A stretch of DNA of 64,000 nt from positions 9,362,001 to 9,426,000 of the forward strand of contig BTRK01000003.1 of the NCBI GenBank assembly GCA_036245805.1. Direction: 5' to 3'. Below the pieces are notes generated by a model. That model saw only the letters and a list, made by a program, of their open reading frames with translations, was not told the DNA's origin and did not search any database. Source of the DNA: Pristionchus mayeri. Lineage: Eukaryota; Nematoda; Chromadorea; Rhabditida; Neodiplogasteridae. Every line of letters begins with the position of its first letter. Position 1 is the stretch's first letter. Of this stretch, positions 52,251-63,964 are shown in pieces. Both the position numbers and the translations under genes were made by a program.

Positions 52251-53169
52251 AAGGGCCGATATAAATTTTTGAAGGATTTATGCCAGGCCTGAATGTTCGT
52301 TCGACATTTCTAAGGACCGTACACCATATGTTAGATCTGAAATAATTTACTGTGGAACGTCGATAATCTATCAGTACCTCTACAATTTTATAAGAACCGT
52401 AATATTTTACTTAGCGTATTCGGTTATTTTTCAAAGCGATAAAAACATGTCGGAGGGCTATCGATCTATGGATGTCAGAATCTTCTGACGGACTTCGAAT
52501 ATCTGTTTACACCCAGAAAAATCATGGATGAAGCCAATGAAACCTCCCAACAAAAATTCTATGTCACAATGTTTAGATGGTACTATAACACTCTCGAAAA
52601 AAATTTAAAACTACTTGGTAAAATGACAAATCCACGGCAACTCTGAAAAATCCTGAATGGTGCTGAAAATTTTACTCAATTTAGACTACTTTAGAAAATC
52701 CCAACACACAATTGTTCAAAGTAGGGTGTTAATTGTAAATTCAAAATTATGCACATCAGTCAGTTGCTCCTTAGTTTAGAGCCGCCTGACCGTTTAGGAA
52801 TCTCCGATCATCTCTGAGATCGGTCAGATTATTGTTGAGGACCGTCTACCATCTCTGACACAAATTTATGAGTTTGATCCGGTTAGGCGCGCCTTCCCAT
52901 TACGATAATCAAATACACCACGTTCGATCTAGTCTCCAATAGGACGAAGTATTTCGTAATTTTGTCAACAAATTTCGAAAGGATTGGAAATCTCAAAAAA
53001 AGATTGGAACGGGTCAAATCAACATGAAGTCGCGGAATGATGTTAATGATGTGTTAATAATCGATATTCCTTTGAATTCATCGATACGACAACATCTGGA
53101 CTAGGGTAAACGACTTTGGGCATATTTGTCAACCCATCAGTAGGATCCGACATGCGCTGTGTTCGGACA

Positions 53170-53445
53170 ATACTTATGATGTGACCTCTAAACTGAATGG
53201 TATATATATGAACTCTAATTTAACTATTCGTTTGGGACCTCTAAACTGACAAGGGCCAATCATGGGACCTCTAAACTGATGGGACCTCTAATCTGATGGA
53301 ACCTCTAAACTGTAAGTAGTTGCCACGTAACCTTACCATTTCCTTTGGGACCTCTAAACTGTCAAGGGACCATCATGGGATCTCTAAACTGTCATGGGAC
53401 TTCTAAAATGGATGGGACCTCTAAACTGTCATGGGACCTCTAAAG
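53170..53445 (-). repeat. Minisatellite array R (TGGGACCTCTAAAC units)
   Basis: About 10-11 units of the same core as array L in the opposite orientation. The two arrays bracket the LINE and its degenerate flanks. Confidence 0.9.
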
Positions 53446-53615
53446 TTTTGTTCGTATTTCAGTTGGAAAATGGTTAGAAAAACAACATAGTGTACATTGA
53501 TTACCGATATTTGGGTTGTCTACGCAGCTCTGACAGGCAGCAGTAGCAAGAAAAAGAATGAAGACGAGCAGAGAGTAGATCATGTCTATTTGGTGTCCTC
53601 TCTTCTATTCCCCGA

Positions 53616-53623
53616 CTTTTATA
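53616..53623 (-). promoter_or_regulatory. TATA box of lectin gene
   Basis: TATAAAAG on the minus strand, about 33-40 bp upstream of the lectin ATG at 53583. Confidence 0.65.
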
Positions 53624-53629
53624 CGTATC

Positions 53630-54539
53630 CCGTCAGTGAAAGGGCGATAATCCGCCAGTAACGTGAACGTCTCTCGGAAGCTGAACAAACAAAAAAGCAA
53701 AATGTCTGTCGATCACTTAATTTGACATAGTCGACCATGTAAGTACTCAAGTTGTAGACATTTTCTAAGATTTGTCCTTTCTGAGGTCGAATATCTTGAT
53801 AAATTGTTTTTGGAGATAAAGCTCTAAAGAACACACTTTTTGGGAATGTTTGTAGCACAGTAGTTATGGTGAAAACAATCAGGGAATGTTTTATTTTTGC
53901 GAAACTCGGAGAGGATTTACGATCAAACAGTGGATGCGCGGTGCGATGAACGGCCTGACACGTGGAGATTTGAGAGTGGCGGATGGAACCACGTTCGATG
54001 TTGCCGCCTTTCCGTTCTGAATATACAGCTGTGGGAAGGAGGGGGAAGAAGCGATTTTGCAAAAAGTCTCGAGAGCCGATTGATTGCACAGGTGGTTCGT
54101 TCCCCAGCCCCAGTCCCCGCACGGAGAGGAAGATGTAGGCTGATGTACAGCTTCATCACAGGTGTTGGAACTTTCCTATCGGCTACAGTTTAGATAAAGT
54201 GGGAAACCGATTGGACAACTTAAAGCGGGACTTTCAGCATAGACAATCGTTAACCGTAACTCATTTTCGAAATTCCGAATTTGAAATATATATGCAGAAT
54301 TGAGTTTTGGTTTCATTAACTCATTCAACGTTGCCCCTGACACTCAGGCGACGAGTGAGAGAGCACAAGATTTGAAGATAGTTCTCTCCCCATTTGAAAC
54401 ATTTCAACCAAGCGAGCATTTTCATGATAATCCGGCTTTAAAATTAAGATTTGCAGAAAATCAGGTAAATTCAGGGAAGCGGTCTATGTAAATGGTCAGA
54501 GAACACAGAGGCAGGAAAGGGAAGAGGAGGAGAGCAGAG
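53630..54539. other. No gene recognised
   Basis: Upstream flank of the lectin gene; a minus-strand frame at 53619-54122 has no motif. Confidence 0.4.
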
Positions 54540-56284
54540 CGGGCGTAACCATGGTATCTGAAGCTCTCGCCTCATCTCTCGCGCATACGTTTTCCTTACA
54601 GTGATCTCGTCATTGCTAAATGATTTCCGCGCGGAATTCTCCGTGGTTGTGGTTGCTTTAATTCTCTGCAATGACCCCGAATAGTATGCCAAGTTCAATA
54701 GCTAAATACATTATATAACTTTTCAACATTGGGACAGGAAATTAATAATTGCGTCTAGATCGAGAAAGAAGCTCGGTGCTTTTAATGATTGAGACACATA
54801 TAGATTATGCAGAGTACATAAATGTCACGGTGTGATACATGTCACTGCAGCTAGTGAGTACTAGGCTAAGAATAAATTAATTTCCTACGGCTTTCCTTTA
54901 TTTTGTTCAGTTTATCAAGATTTTTAAAAAATTTGTCTCGGTCAGTATGGGAGAACAGTTTGATCGACTATTGAATTGAATAGGGTGGCTTTTTCAACTC
55001 ACCTCCTTTGGATAGAATAAAGAACAATAATATTTTAGGTTTTCACCGAATAGGTATACAATACAATATTTATTCAAGCTTCAGGTGGTATGCCTGTTGA
55101 ACGATGCAAGTTTTCCATAAATCAGGGTGTCTTCTGCACTTAGATTCCCAGTTCGGTCCAATCGCCTTGACAAACTCATCTCTCCATCGTATCTTCGGTC
55201 TACCGGGCGGTCTCGTTCTATCTAGAGGCGACCAATTTGTTATTTTTCTTGCCCACCGATCATCTCCTATAGTGGCAATTCGCTTGGCCCAATTCCATTT
55301 TCTGCACATTGCTCGCACACGGATATCTGGTAGGGGAACTTTCAAGCTGAGCCACTCATTTGTTTTCCTGTCCAGTCTCGTGACTCCAGCCATTTTTCTC
55401 ATCATTGCACGCTGCGTTACGATTAGCCGTTTTCTCTCCTTCTTAGTTGAATTCCATAGTTCAGATCCGTACAGAAAATTCGGTTCAATACACATTCTGA
55501 ATACTTTGGTCTTAAGTGACATTTCTTAAGTGATCTTAAGTGACACCGAATATTCTGACGAGCAATGTATATGAGCGCTTTTGCGTAAGAATCGGACAAT
55601 CGCTGGCATCGACCAAAAAGATGCCATAACTTGATGACTAAGGGAAAAATGAGAATAAATAAGTTTAAGAGAAAGCTAATTAGCAGTAATGAGAGTAAGC
55701 AATATCATGGATTGATTTTACTCTAAGTGAGAATTTTTTGCCATTCCTTTCTCACCAATAGAGCAGTTCCCTTGTGGAACTGTATCCCTCATAATATTGT
55801 CATCTCTTGAAATAGTGTTTTTTTTTGAAAAAAAAACAACCTATTCAATTCAATAGTCGATCAACTGTTCCCCCATACTGACCGAGACAAATTTTCTAAA
55901 AATCTTGATAAACTGAACAAAATAAGGGAAAGCCGTAGGAAATTAATATATTCTTAGCCTAGTACTCACTAGCTGCAGTGACATGTATCACACCGTGACA
56001 TTTATGTACTCTGCATAATCTATGTTTGTTTCAATCACAAAAATCACCGAGCTTCCTTCTCGATCTAGACGTAATTATTAATTTCCTGTCCCAATGTTGA
56101 AAAGTTACATAATGTATTTAGCTATTGAACTTGGCATACTATTCGGGGTCATTGCAGAGAATTAAAGCACCCACAACCACGGAGAATTCTGCGCGGAAAT
56201 CATTTAGCAATGACGAGATCACTGTAAGGAAAACGTATGCGCGAGAGATGAGGCGAGAGCTTCAGATACAATGGGTACGCCCGC
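54540..56284. repeat. Inverted repeat flanking an RTE fragment
   Basis: Arms 54540-54985 and 55838-56284 are mirrored with few differences (TACGTTTTCCTTACAGTGAT / mirror). The spacer of about 850 bp holds the RTE fragment and a short unassigned stretch. Both arms contain the same 45-residue frame (KSFSNDEITVRKTYAREMRR), which matches no recognised family. Confidence 0.88.
55070..55522 (-). pseudogene. RTE-type LINE fragment (C-terminal end)
   Basis: 150-codon frame with the RTE tail: FLYGSELW, VTQRAMMRKMAG and GRPKIRWRDEFVKAIGPNW. It is diverged from the LINE at 49.3-52.3 kb, so it is a different RTE family. 5'-truncated, as usual for LINE copies. Confidence 0.85.
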
Positions 56285-56607
56285 TCATAAATTATTTCGA
56301 GGAATTATTCGTAAGTAGCCTGGACTCAGCCGAGGGTACTACATCACGGACGAAAAAAAAGGCGAATGCAGGTGGTATATCAATTCGCAGAGATGACAAT
56401 TTCTTCCACAACAGTTCTCGAAATTTGCACATCCTCATTCTCCACACTCTTTTCTGCCGTTCCTTCGATCCTTCAGTTTGCATTTCTGCCACCTCCCATC
56501 CTATGCAGAGGCGCGAATGCTGGCATCTCATCTTTTTCCACACTATTTCACATCGTTCGTATTTGGTATTTTCCAAACTCCTCCGCATCCACGTGGACTC
56601 TGACCCA

Positions 56608-56615
56608 TATAAAAA
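56608..56615 (+). promoter_or_regulatory. TATA box of ShK gene
   Basis: TATAAAAA, about 50 bp upstream of the ATG at 56664. Confidence 0.6.
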
Positions 56616-56663
56616 GTCAGTAGGTGATCAACCAGCAGTTCCTAATCAGTTCCCTCCTACGGT

Positions 56664-58264
56664 ATGCACTTACTCCTGCCTACCGTACTCCTTCTCGTTC
56701 TCGTCTCTCCTTCAGCATCACAGTGTACGAAAAACGGCGATTCAACATCGTACGTTGTGTTTAGCGGCTAGTATCAATCCTAATCTGACAATATCAGCGC
56801 ACATATAGTAGGCATTTCGAGTATTTGCATGCGTTTTCAGGTGTGCCTCGTGGGTTAAGAATGGTTACTGCACGAATACTGCATATTCGATGGATATGAG
56901 AAAGCTGTACTGCGGTGTTAGGTCAGTAGTTTGGTATCCATTGTGTCGATGCTTCTAAAAACGTAGAAAGTAAACGCCGTCCGGTATATGGGATTGAATT
57001 CCTATTATCGTTGCATTTTGTTTATAGTAGATTTGCTTGGGTAGCAAAATGACGGTTTATTTATTCATTCAGTTGCGGCTTCTGCAACAAAGACGCACGG
57101 CAACTGCTGCTGGTGGAGCCCCTCACACGTCAACCTGCGTCGATGCCAACGCAAAGTGAGATGATAAATTTAGAGTTGTGTTCGTGGGAAATGGTATCAT
57201 AATTGTGTATAATTTCTCGCATATCCGGTGAGACAGCGCACGGAACGTAGAGAGCGATCTTCCACGAAACCAAAAAAATATTGATCAGTTCTTGCGCAAG
57301 TGTGCACGCAACGCATGCACAATTTTTGAATATTCACTTGGAACTAATTATTCAGTTGTGCATCATGGAAAACCACCGGATTCTGCGCCAATCACGCCTA
57401 CTCGGAGGCTATGCGGAAGCAATACTGCTGCAAGACGTGCGGATTCGATTATGCTAATCCCGCCTACATCATTGGTACGTTGCAGAACATATTTCATGAA
57501 ACGACTTGAAGGAAGAGTTCAGGAAATAATACTATTCAAACCACAATAGGACCGCCTGACACAGATTTTTGCTTATACTTGAGGAACCGACATTATCCAA
57601 ACGCACATAACGACATAATTGCGGCAGAAGTGCCCACATTGGGAAATAGACAAATAGACAAAGTTGAGGTTGTTTATGCACTATGATATGATATCTCTTG
57701 CTGGCATAACTGTCGAGCATATAATATCCGAAATTATACGAAATCAGGTCCTTCCATTGGCGGTACCTACCCTGTTGGCTACGTGATCGTGCACAAGATT
57801 GGTGGTCCAGCTGAGGGAGAGTGCTACTCACTCCAGACTGGTAAGCAGCTGGCAACAGTTTGTGGAACGGTATTCATGCGTCTGCATTATGCTTTCTCAC
57901 TATTGCATGGGTCGACAGCGCGTCAAAAATGGGTAGTAATGTAATTTTCAATTTCCAGACGTTTAAGAAAATTTTGACGAGCCGGCATTTCTATGCTTCA
58001 AGAGCATTGCCCACATAGTACCCCCCCCATTTAGTGAAGATAACCCATGGGGTATCCAATAAATTTGGTCAAGATCGGCGATGCCCGGTCTGTTCTGGAA
58101 TCTTACCGAGCCGGTCTCTTAATGCACGCTATCAGTCCATTGTTGTCTCAATTGTGTGTTCGGAATCGCAAAGTTCGGGTCCGTGCCCTGGAGGAATAGG
58201 ATGTACGGCTGGATTCACTTGTAACCAACTGGCCGAAGTGTGCTGTCCAAGCACTTCCGGGTAA
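56664..58264 (+). CDS. Secreted two-ShK protein with Cys-rich tail, frame-damaged
   Basis: Exons 56664-56749 (signal peptide; same 86-nt length as the intact paralogue), 56841-56921 (ShK1), 57073-57155, 57356-57474 (ShK2: CASWKTTGFC..YCCKTCGF), 57748-57840 (GGPAEG exon) and a last exon ending TAA at 58264 (SGPCPGGIGC..CC). Exon 3 is 83 nt, one short of the phase needed to join ShK1 (CGFC) with ShK2 (CVDANA); the missing base is near 57090. The acceptor of the last exon appears lost: the duplicate at 59461 has CCCAG, here GGAAT. Probably a recent pseudogene, or an assembly error plus alternative splicing. Intron 5 contains a 150-bp segment related to the RTK loci (see 57985-58130). Confidence 0.72.
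57985..58130 (+). repeat. Segment shared with both RTK loci
   Basis: GCATTGCCCACATA..GTGAAGATAA..CATGGGGTATCCA resembles 17830-17990 (plus) and, in reverse complement, about 3640-3790. It lies in intron 5 of the ShK gene. Confidence 0.7.
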
Positions 58265-58689
58265 ATCGTACCCCAATGCATGACGATAAATCGATTTCAA
58301 CAGCTTGTACTCGTTTCCGAATCAATAGTGATTACTGTAAACAAAAATCAACGGACTCATGTATTTCCATTCATTTTTCCAACACCTGTTCTGGTTTATT
58401 GGTAGCGATCAGGGTTGGGCGTAAAATAGCGCCAGTGTCATTAATTTCTTGCTAAAAATTTCATCTGATTGTATCTTATTCAGTGCGTCGGTTTAGTGTT
58501 AAACTCATGGCAGGCTGATCCATGTCAGGCGTGAGTGAGTGCGGGAGATGGATAACAAGTGTTCCGAATTGTGAATTCTAATGCACATCCTGTCTTTGAG
58601 AGTGGGCTCACGGGAGAACATTGCTAGGCAGGTGTCGATTACGATGACCAGCAGTGTTTAGTCATGGAAGCGATGTTTTTCTGCTGCCA

Positions 58690-58935
58690 CATCAAGCGAA
58701 TTTACAGTCGTCAAGGGACGACTACGCTAGATGGTGTAGTACGGTAACGCCGACTAGTGTTTGTTCTACGTATCCCTGCTATCCAAAGTGCTTCTAGGGA
58801 ACGTTACATTTGGCCGGGGTCACTGCCAATTTACCGACCCCCGGGGAGATGGTTTGGTTTGCCTCGGCGGGGGATCGAACTCGGGTACCTTGTATAGCGC
58901 GTGGCGCTTCACACCACTGCGCCACCACGCCACTT
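58690..58935 (-). mobile_element. tRNA-derived SINE, copy 1
   Basis: The minus strand starts GGCGTGGTGGCGCAGTGGT (box A-like TGGCGCAGTGGT, 58913-58924) and has box B GAGTTCGATC (58873-58882) about 30 nt downstream, the spacing of a tRNA pol III promoter. A non-tRNA body follows to about 58690. Nearly identical to copy 2. Confidence 0.8.
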
Positions 58936-58954
58936 TAAAAAAGGTAAAGGTGCA

Positions 58955-59199
58955 GCCACGTAAAGCGATTTTACAGTCGGAAACGACTGCGCTAGGTGGT
59001 GTAGTGCGGTAACGCCGACTAGTGTTTGGTCTACGTATCCCTGCTGTCCAAAGTGCTCCTAGGGAACGTTACATTTCGTGGCCGGGGCCACTGCCAATTT
59101 ACCGACCCCCGGGGGATGGCTTGGTCTGCATCGGTGAGGGATCGAACTCGGGTACCTTGTATAGCGCGTGGCGCTTCACACCACTGCACTACCCACGCC
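58955..59199 (-). mobile_element. tRNA-derived SINE, copy 2
   Basis: Box A-like TAGTGCAGTGGT (59180-59191) and box B GAGTTCGATC (59140-59149), minus strand. Same body as copy 1. About 20 bases separate the two copies, a head-to-tail pair between the ShK gene and its partial duplicate. Confidence 0.8.
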
Positions 59200-59248
59200 T
59201 TAAGCGATGAATACTTATGTTATATTATTTCACGCTACTTTATTTCAG

Positions 59249-59552
59249 CTGCGCATCAGGAAGACGAACGGATTCTGCTCCAACGCTGCCTACGCTATGA
59301 AGAAGCAGTACTGCTGCAAGACATGCGGATTCGATTCTGCAATATCTGGTACATGAACCCAAGGAACTGGTTACGATGGTTGATATTATTTCTGTGATGT
59401 TATCGGATTTTCGCTCTTGTAAGCACCACATTTGTATGGGGGGGGGCGTATGCGACCCAGCGGTGCAATCGGGTCCGTGCCCTGGTGGGCATGGATGTCT
59501 TGCTGGATTCAATTGCTACCTTGCTGCGGAAGTGTGCTGTGCCTCTGCCTAA
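59249..59552 (+). pseudogene. Partial duplicate of ShK gene (ShK2 and tail exons)
   Basis: 59249-59348 matches exon 4 of the 56.7-kb gene (NGFCSNAAYAMKKQYCCKTC) but lacks one base near 59260, breaking the frame. 59461-59552 matches the last exon (SGPCPGGHGC..EVCCASA, TAA) with an intact acceptor. No signal-peptide, ShK1 or GGPAEG exon was found. Confidence 0.8.
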
Positions 59553-61496
59553 ATAGTGCATGATAGTATTCACAAAACGGATAAATTTTCAAGCCAACTG
59601 ACTCGTATCATGAAATACTGGAACATTTGTAGTTGTCTTCACGTGCTGTGATGCCAAACACATGAAAAAATATCACGATGATGTATTTGTGAGTGACTAT
59701 CTGGGAGAACCGTGCAATTTCACCTTTACGCCGTACTGCGAAGCATGAAGTGATGATTTTAAAATCTTCCTATGGGTAACTTTTCACGTAGAGTTCGAAA
59801 ATCAACCCTTGAAAGCCGCATTTCTGACCCCCCCCCCCCCCCATTTCTATTGTCGCAATGTTGCCCGCTGTACGGCCTATGATCAGTTCTCTCAGCCACT
59901 CTGGTATTCATCTGTAATTGTTTTAATTGTTTATATTGTTTGTACAATCTCCTTCACCGTGTTGTTTGTATAGTGGCGGCATTCCTGTGCATTCAGAAAA
60001 TGGACTCTAAAAATAATCAACAAATGTCAAAATTTTGATCGGATAGTCCAATAATCGGATTTTGGAAAAAAATCTCTTTTTGAAAAGGGGATGATGCGAT
60101 GTCTCAAATTTCACCAATGGTAAAGTAGCCCATAGTGCAAGATTAAAGCGCCCCTATAAACAAACCAGTCTCTTTAGCACATAAGGCAAGAAAAATGAGA
60201 TATCACTTGGAATTTCTTTCCAGCTTGTATGATTAGTCACTCCCTAATTCTGCGATTAATTAGGCTAGCACCGATTTCAACCTATTATTTAAAAGTGCAT
60301 TCAAGGGGCTTCTCAATAATGTATGTGAAGATGTCCAGCCAATTTTCCCTGCAAAACAAGAGCGCGCCCAAGTTTTTCAATATTTATATGAGAAATTCAC
60401 TTTTGGTTAACCTTTCATTTCTAGTATGATTTAAAAGCACGACACAATTCGCACATATCATAATAATTGTGAACTATACCCCTACATTATGCTACAAATT
60501 TGTACTGATTTGATTTGAGTGGCGGTTCATAGGTGGCTTTGAAATTCACCTCCAAAATTGGAAAAAACTTATGCACCAACCTAATAATTGTTGTGTATTT
60601 TCTGAGAAAGAATATGTACAATATTTCATTTCGATATTCCTAGCTACGTTTAAACTAATATGACTATTAAAGTGAAATTGAAGTAAAAACTCCCTCTATT
60701 GTTGGGCGTACATAGTTTGGTCTCCTTTAAGAATGCAGTAACCGAAGTCTCCGATTTCGCTGTAGCTAGTAACACAGTATTAAGCCCCGTGCAAAAGCAA
60801 AAGCTCATTTCGCGCTCCTTTTCAAATTCAAGAAGCAGCGAATTTGCTCTTGCACGGAATTTTAGCTTACTGTATCGAGTTTTGATATGAACCAATTGTA
60901 AAACCTAGAATAATTAGGCCTCAAAAACCGTTTCTATTGCATAGAACCTGTGAAACACAAATGATCCTAATATGTTTCGAAGCGCGGAAGTGGCCGATTC
61001 ATTCATGTTTCATAGACAATTAAAATATTGGGTGCGATTTTCGGTTTTGTCCGTGGACTGCCCGCCGCTTAATACTGTGGTAAGATTGACCAGAAAGGTG
61101 TCAAGGAGAACAAATCCGTGACACCCAGATAGCGCATCTGAAAAGGGAAGTTGACTGTAGAGTTCGCAATTCAGGACCGTCCGTTCATTTTTTACACTCT
61201 CTCGACCCCTGGAATGGCGAGAGAGTGTGTAGAATAAAGTGACCGTGGTCTCATTTCTCAAACTCTAGTTGATTGAACATTCCTAACATTATTCGCTCCA
61301 TATTTAGACAGTGTGATATTTTTTCAACTTGCTTGCCAACATTAATCATTACTCTAGATCAGATGATGATAACCAAAACAATACGCTTCTCCTGTATTTT
61401 CACGTTAGGTTCCCATACTGTCAAAATTTCTTCTGCGGATGTATATTATTACTGTTCTCAATATATGTTCATTTCCCACACTACAAGATCCTCTCT
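59553..61496. other. No firm gene
   Basis: Contains a 15-base C homopolymer (59828-59842), a solo mariner end (60564-60585), and a CTCTC-type hairpin at 61190-61234 (TTACACTCTCTCG / CGAGAGAGTGTGTA). No exons identified. Confidence 0.5.
60564..60585 (-). repeat. Solo mariner-type end
   Basis: AACTTATGCACCAACCTAATA, the mirror of the TTAGGTTGGTGCA-type end. No partner found upstream within the visible flank. Confidence 0.55.
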
Positions 61497-61674
61497 GCTA
61501 AAAGTTTCCCAGTGGGACGCCTGCTGGGTACCAACTGGAAAATGCCTCTGTGATCCCACTTAGATAGTGAATGAACACACTTTCCCAGAGGGATTGCAGT
61601 GGTGTCCAAGTGAGAATCCAGTGGTATTTCCAAGTTGGTACCCTCCAAGGATCCCACTTGGAAACTTTTACCAG
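61497..61674. mobile_element. 178-bp MITE (TTTCCCAGTGGGA ends), copy 2
   Basis: Ends TAAAAGTTTCCCAGTGGGA and TCCCACTTGGAAACTTTTA are inverted. Inner blocks GGTACCAACTGGAAAATG and CAAGTTGGTACC also pair. Related to 38771-38930. Confidence 0.75.
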
Positions 61675-63147
61675 TGTCGATCGATGGAATGCCGAGAAAG
61701 ACCATTGAAGATAATCAATTACCAGCATTGCGAACAATATTCTGCATACGACGAAATGCATCAATGGGCTACTGCATGCTTCGAGTCTAGTTGGCTAACC
61801 TGGGATGATCCGCTTTTCCGCACTGCCCGTTCACCACAGCAAGTACGGAGACAGCGACGATAAGAAGACTAGATGAAGTCATTGGATCGAATTGGTGATG
61901 TTAGGGAGAGACAACCATCATTTTATATTCGACCCGAGACATTGCACGGAGTTTGCCCATCTGTAACGCATAATTGCATGAGTGACAGATGGGCTTTGCC
62001 CTTTCCGAAAAAAATCCATTATGTTTGCAGATCAGTTTGGGTGTGCGTTGTTCCCCGATGTGAACGTGCATTTTTGAAAGAAAAGAGCTTCGAAGGATGA
62101 TTCCGAAAGAAAGAAAAGCGGAAAAACGTATGAGACCGCAGATAAAGCGTATATCGCGAGGGGGGGGGAAGCTCTGCACGTACACACGGTCTGACCGTCT
62201 GCTCACTTCCCCTTATCTCATTCCTCTACCCACTATCTCTTCTCTCTCCTCTCCACGCACTATATTTTCTTCCATTATTCGCGCTTTGCGCTTTGCGCTT
62301 TCCCATCCATTCACTTTAGCGTCATCTCCGCCTCTCCAAGGTTGGAGACGGTGAATTAATGGTCTTGATTAAATCACGCAGATAAAACGCAAGTCACCTA
62401 ATAACACAATTATCCAGTTCACACCAAAAATTATCAAAATTAGCATGCGTCCATGTTCGATAACCCTTAGGTACTCTGTGGCCACTATTCGATTTCAAAG
62501 GCAGGTCATGGAAGTTTGTCCGATGCCCAGCATTGGAATCTTTGACGCGGCATAAAACACATATTCAACTAAAAAATTCACCAATAACAAAAATGACGTT
62601 TAAGATTATTGAATATCTTGAATTTGAGTTAGAACGGATGTCTATACCTTATCATCTCAGGAACCTCTCCGATCGTGGGTATTTCTCGTATCCAGATCAA
62701 AATTGGCAAATCGATTGATTGGGAATGCAGGGAGAAAATGATGAATGTAGAGAAGAAGAAAACGGCTGTCAGTGATGATTCATGATTCTTCGCGAGGAAT
62801 TCAATGGTATGTAAGTGACGTGTCTCTCCTTCTAACACTGGATTTCGAAATTCGAATCACTGCCTCTTCTGTTCACGCACTCTCTCCCTCTCTCGTTCTC
62901 TGGTATTCTCATTTCCCGTGCTCTCTCGTAGGTCAGAGACGCGGGATAGCATGGGAAACGAGGCACTAGGTCGGATGATCACCGTCGCATGATAACGATC
63001 ACCAAAAAATGGAGCCTTCCGTAGAACTATTTTTGACACTTTTTGACACTGCGGAAACCAACTGTGAAAGTTCTACATAAGGATCCACTTTTTGGTTATC
63101 ATCCAATAGGTTACCATCCGACTGTACGGAACGCTTTTGACACTCAT
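61675..63147. other. No gene recognised
   Basis: CT-rich tracts at 62200-62340 and 62870-62940. No phase-consistent exons. Confidence 0.45.
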
Positions 63148-63960
63148 CTACTCGCGATCGCTATGGAACACGGTGATTGAAATAGTGCTACTTGATATGC
63201 TTTTTATCGAGTTGAGGTGTCTCCACACAATTGTGAATACGATAACAACAAATAAACTCCCAAGAAATACTAGAGATATTGCGGTGGTTAAGCCAGCATC
63301 ATTTTTAACGGATAACTCAAACGCATGCGCATCCATAAAAGATAGTTTGATCGTCGTTTGCGGCCTCGATTTTGTTAGTTACTCTCGCATTGCCGGTGGC
63401 TGTGCTGAAATAATTATGTGCTTCCAATTCCACTGACTCAGTGGGAATTACAGTTCCATTTCGGTTGAACAAAGTGATGGAGCAACATTTCTTGACAAAT
63501 GTAAAAGCCAGGTCGACCTGAAATTATTCCCAATAACACAAATATTTGAGGGATGTGCTTCCTCAGCGGTAATCGAGATGGGGAGGATCGGTAAGCTGTG
63601 AATTAGTTAAAAAAAAGATTAACTCTAGACAACGATAATTTTTCCACTCGCGGGAGGAGTGACTGATGCAGGAGGAGCGTCCGATTTGACTGGTTTTCCG
63701 GGAGCTGGGGCTGTTGAAGCGGTGTTTTTTGACGTTTTCAGCGGCAGATGGAGGATTACCAATGCCAAATGAATCAGCGAAGGAATGCATTGTTGTTCAC
63801 TAGCACCAGCGATTTCTTCCATTTCGCAGTTTCCCAAGATGGAGAAGGAAAATGATATCATTCTGTCGAAAGTACCGAACTGCACGTTGCCTGATGTCAG
63901 GCTGACCGAAAATGCGTGAAGAGCTCGAAACAGGCGGATGCTGCATCTCGTCAATTGCAT
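63148..63960 (-). CDS. Hypothetical single-pass membrane protein (tentative)
   Basis: Three coding-like blocks on the minus strand: 63643-63960 (Pro/Ala-rich end, PPASVTPPASGKII), about 63311-63525 (VDLAFTFVKKCCSITLF.., joined in phase if GTTGTC serves as donor), and 63148-63336 with a clear transmembrane segment (AISLVFLGSLFVVIVF) followed by a short basic tail and TAG at 63148. Blocks two and three overlap in different frames near 63330, so one frame change or a missed splice is required. Family not recognised. The 5' end may lie beyond the window, since a mariner end begins directly upstream. Confidence 0.35.
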
Positions 63961-63964
63961 GTAT

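Larger units (their letters stand above)
47030..53583 (-). pseudogene. C-type lectin-like secreted protein, probably damaged
   Basis: Minus-strand gene. Exon 1 (53505-53583) starts with ATG and encodes a signal peptide (MIYSLLVFILFLATAAC). Then comes a 5.2-kb intron filled with repeats and a LINE. Next are lectin exons 48212-48301 (WEWIDGSPINFKPSNGYYYR) and 48042-48107, the latter with TGA at 48073-48075. A second, more complete lectin domain follows: front half about 47774-47960 (GMPVIIQSQE..), YWISRKKN at about 47790, then 47635-47724 and 47530-47595 (CNLGCYWNMWDS, where the first copy is stopped). The front half and YWIS segment differ in frame at about 47812. Exons further on (about 47284-47343 and 47033-47096) look coding but are unassigned. 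C-type lectin domains bind sugars or other ligands; in nematodes many are secreted in the gut. The first lectin domain lacks its front half. Confidence 0.65.

Noticed and set aside
58861..59199. Functional tRNA genes
   Set aside because: Box motifs are present, but the element extends well beyond a tRNA, occurs as a repeat with a non-tRNA body, and the acceptor stem does not look conserved.
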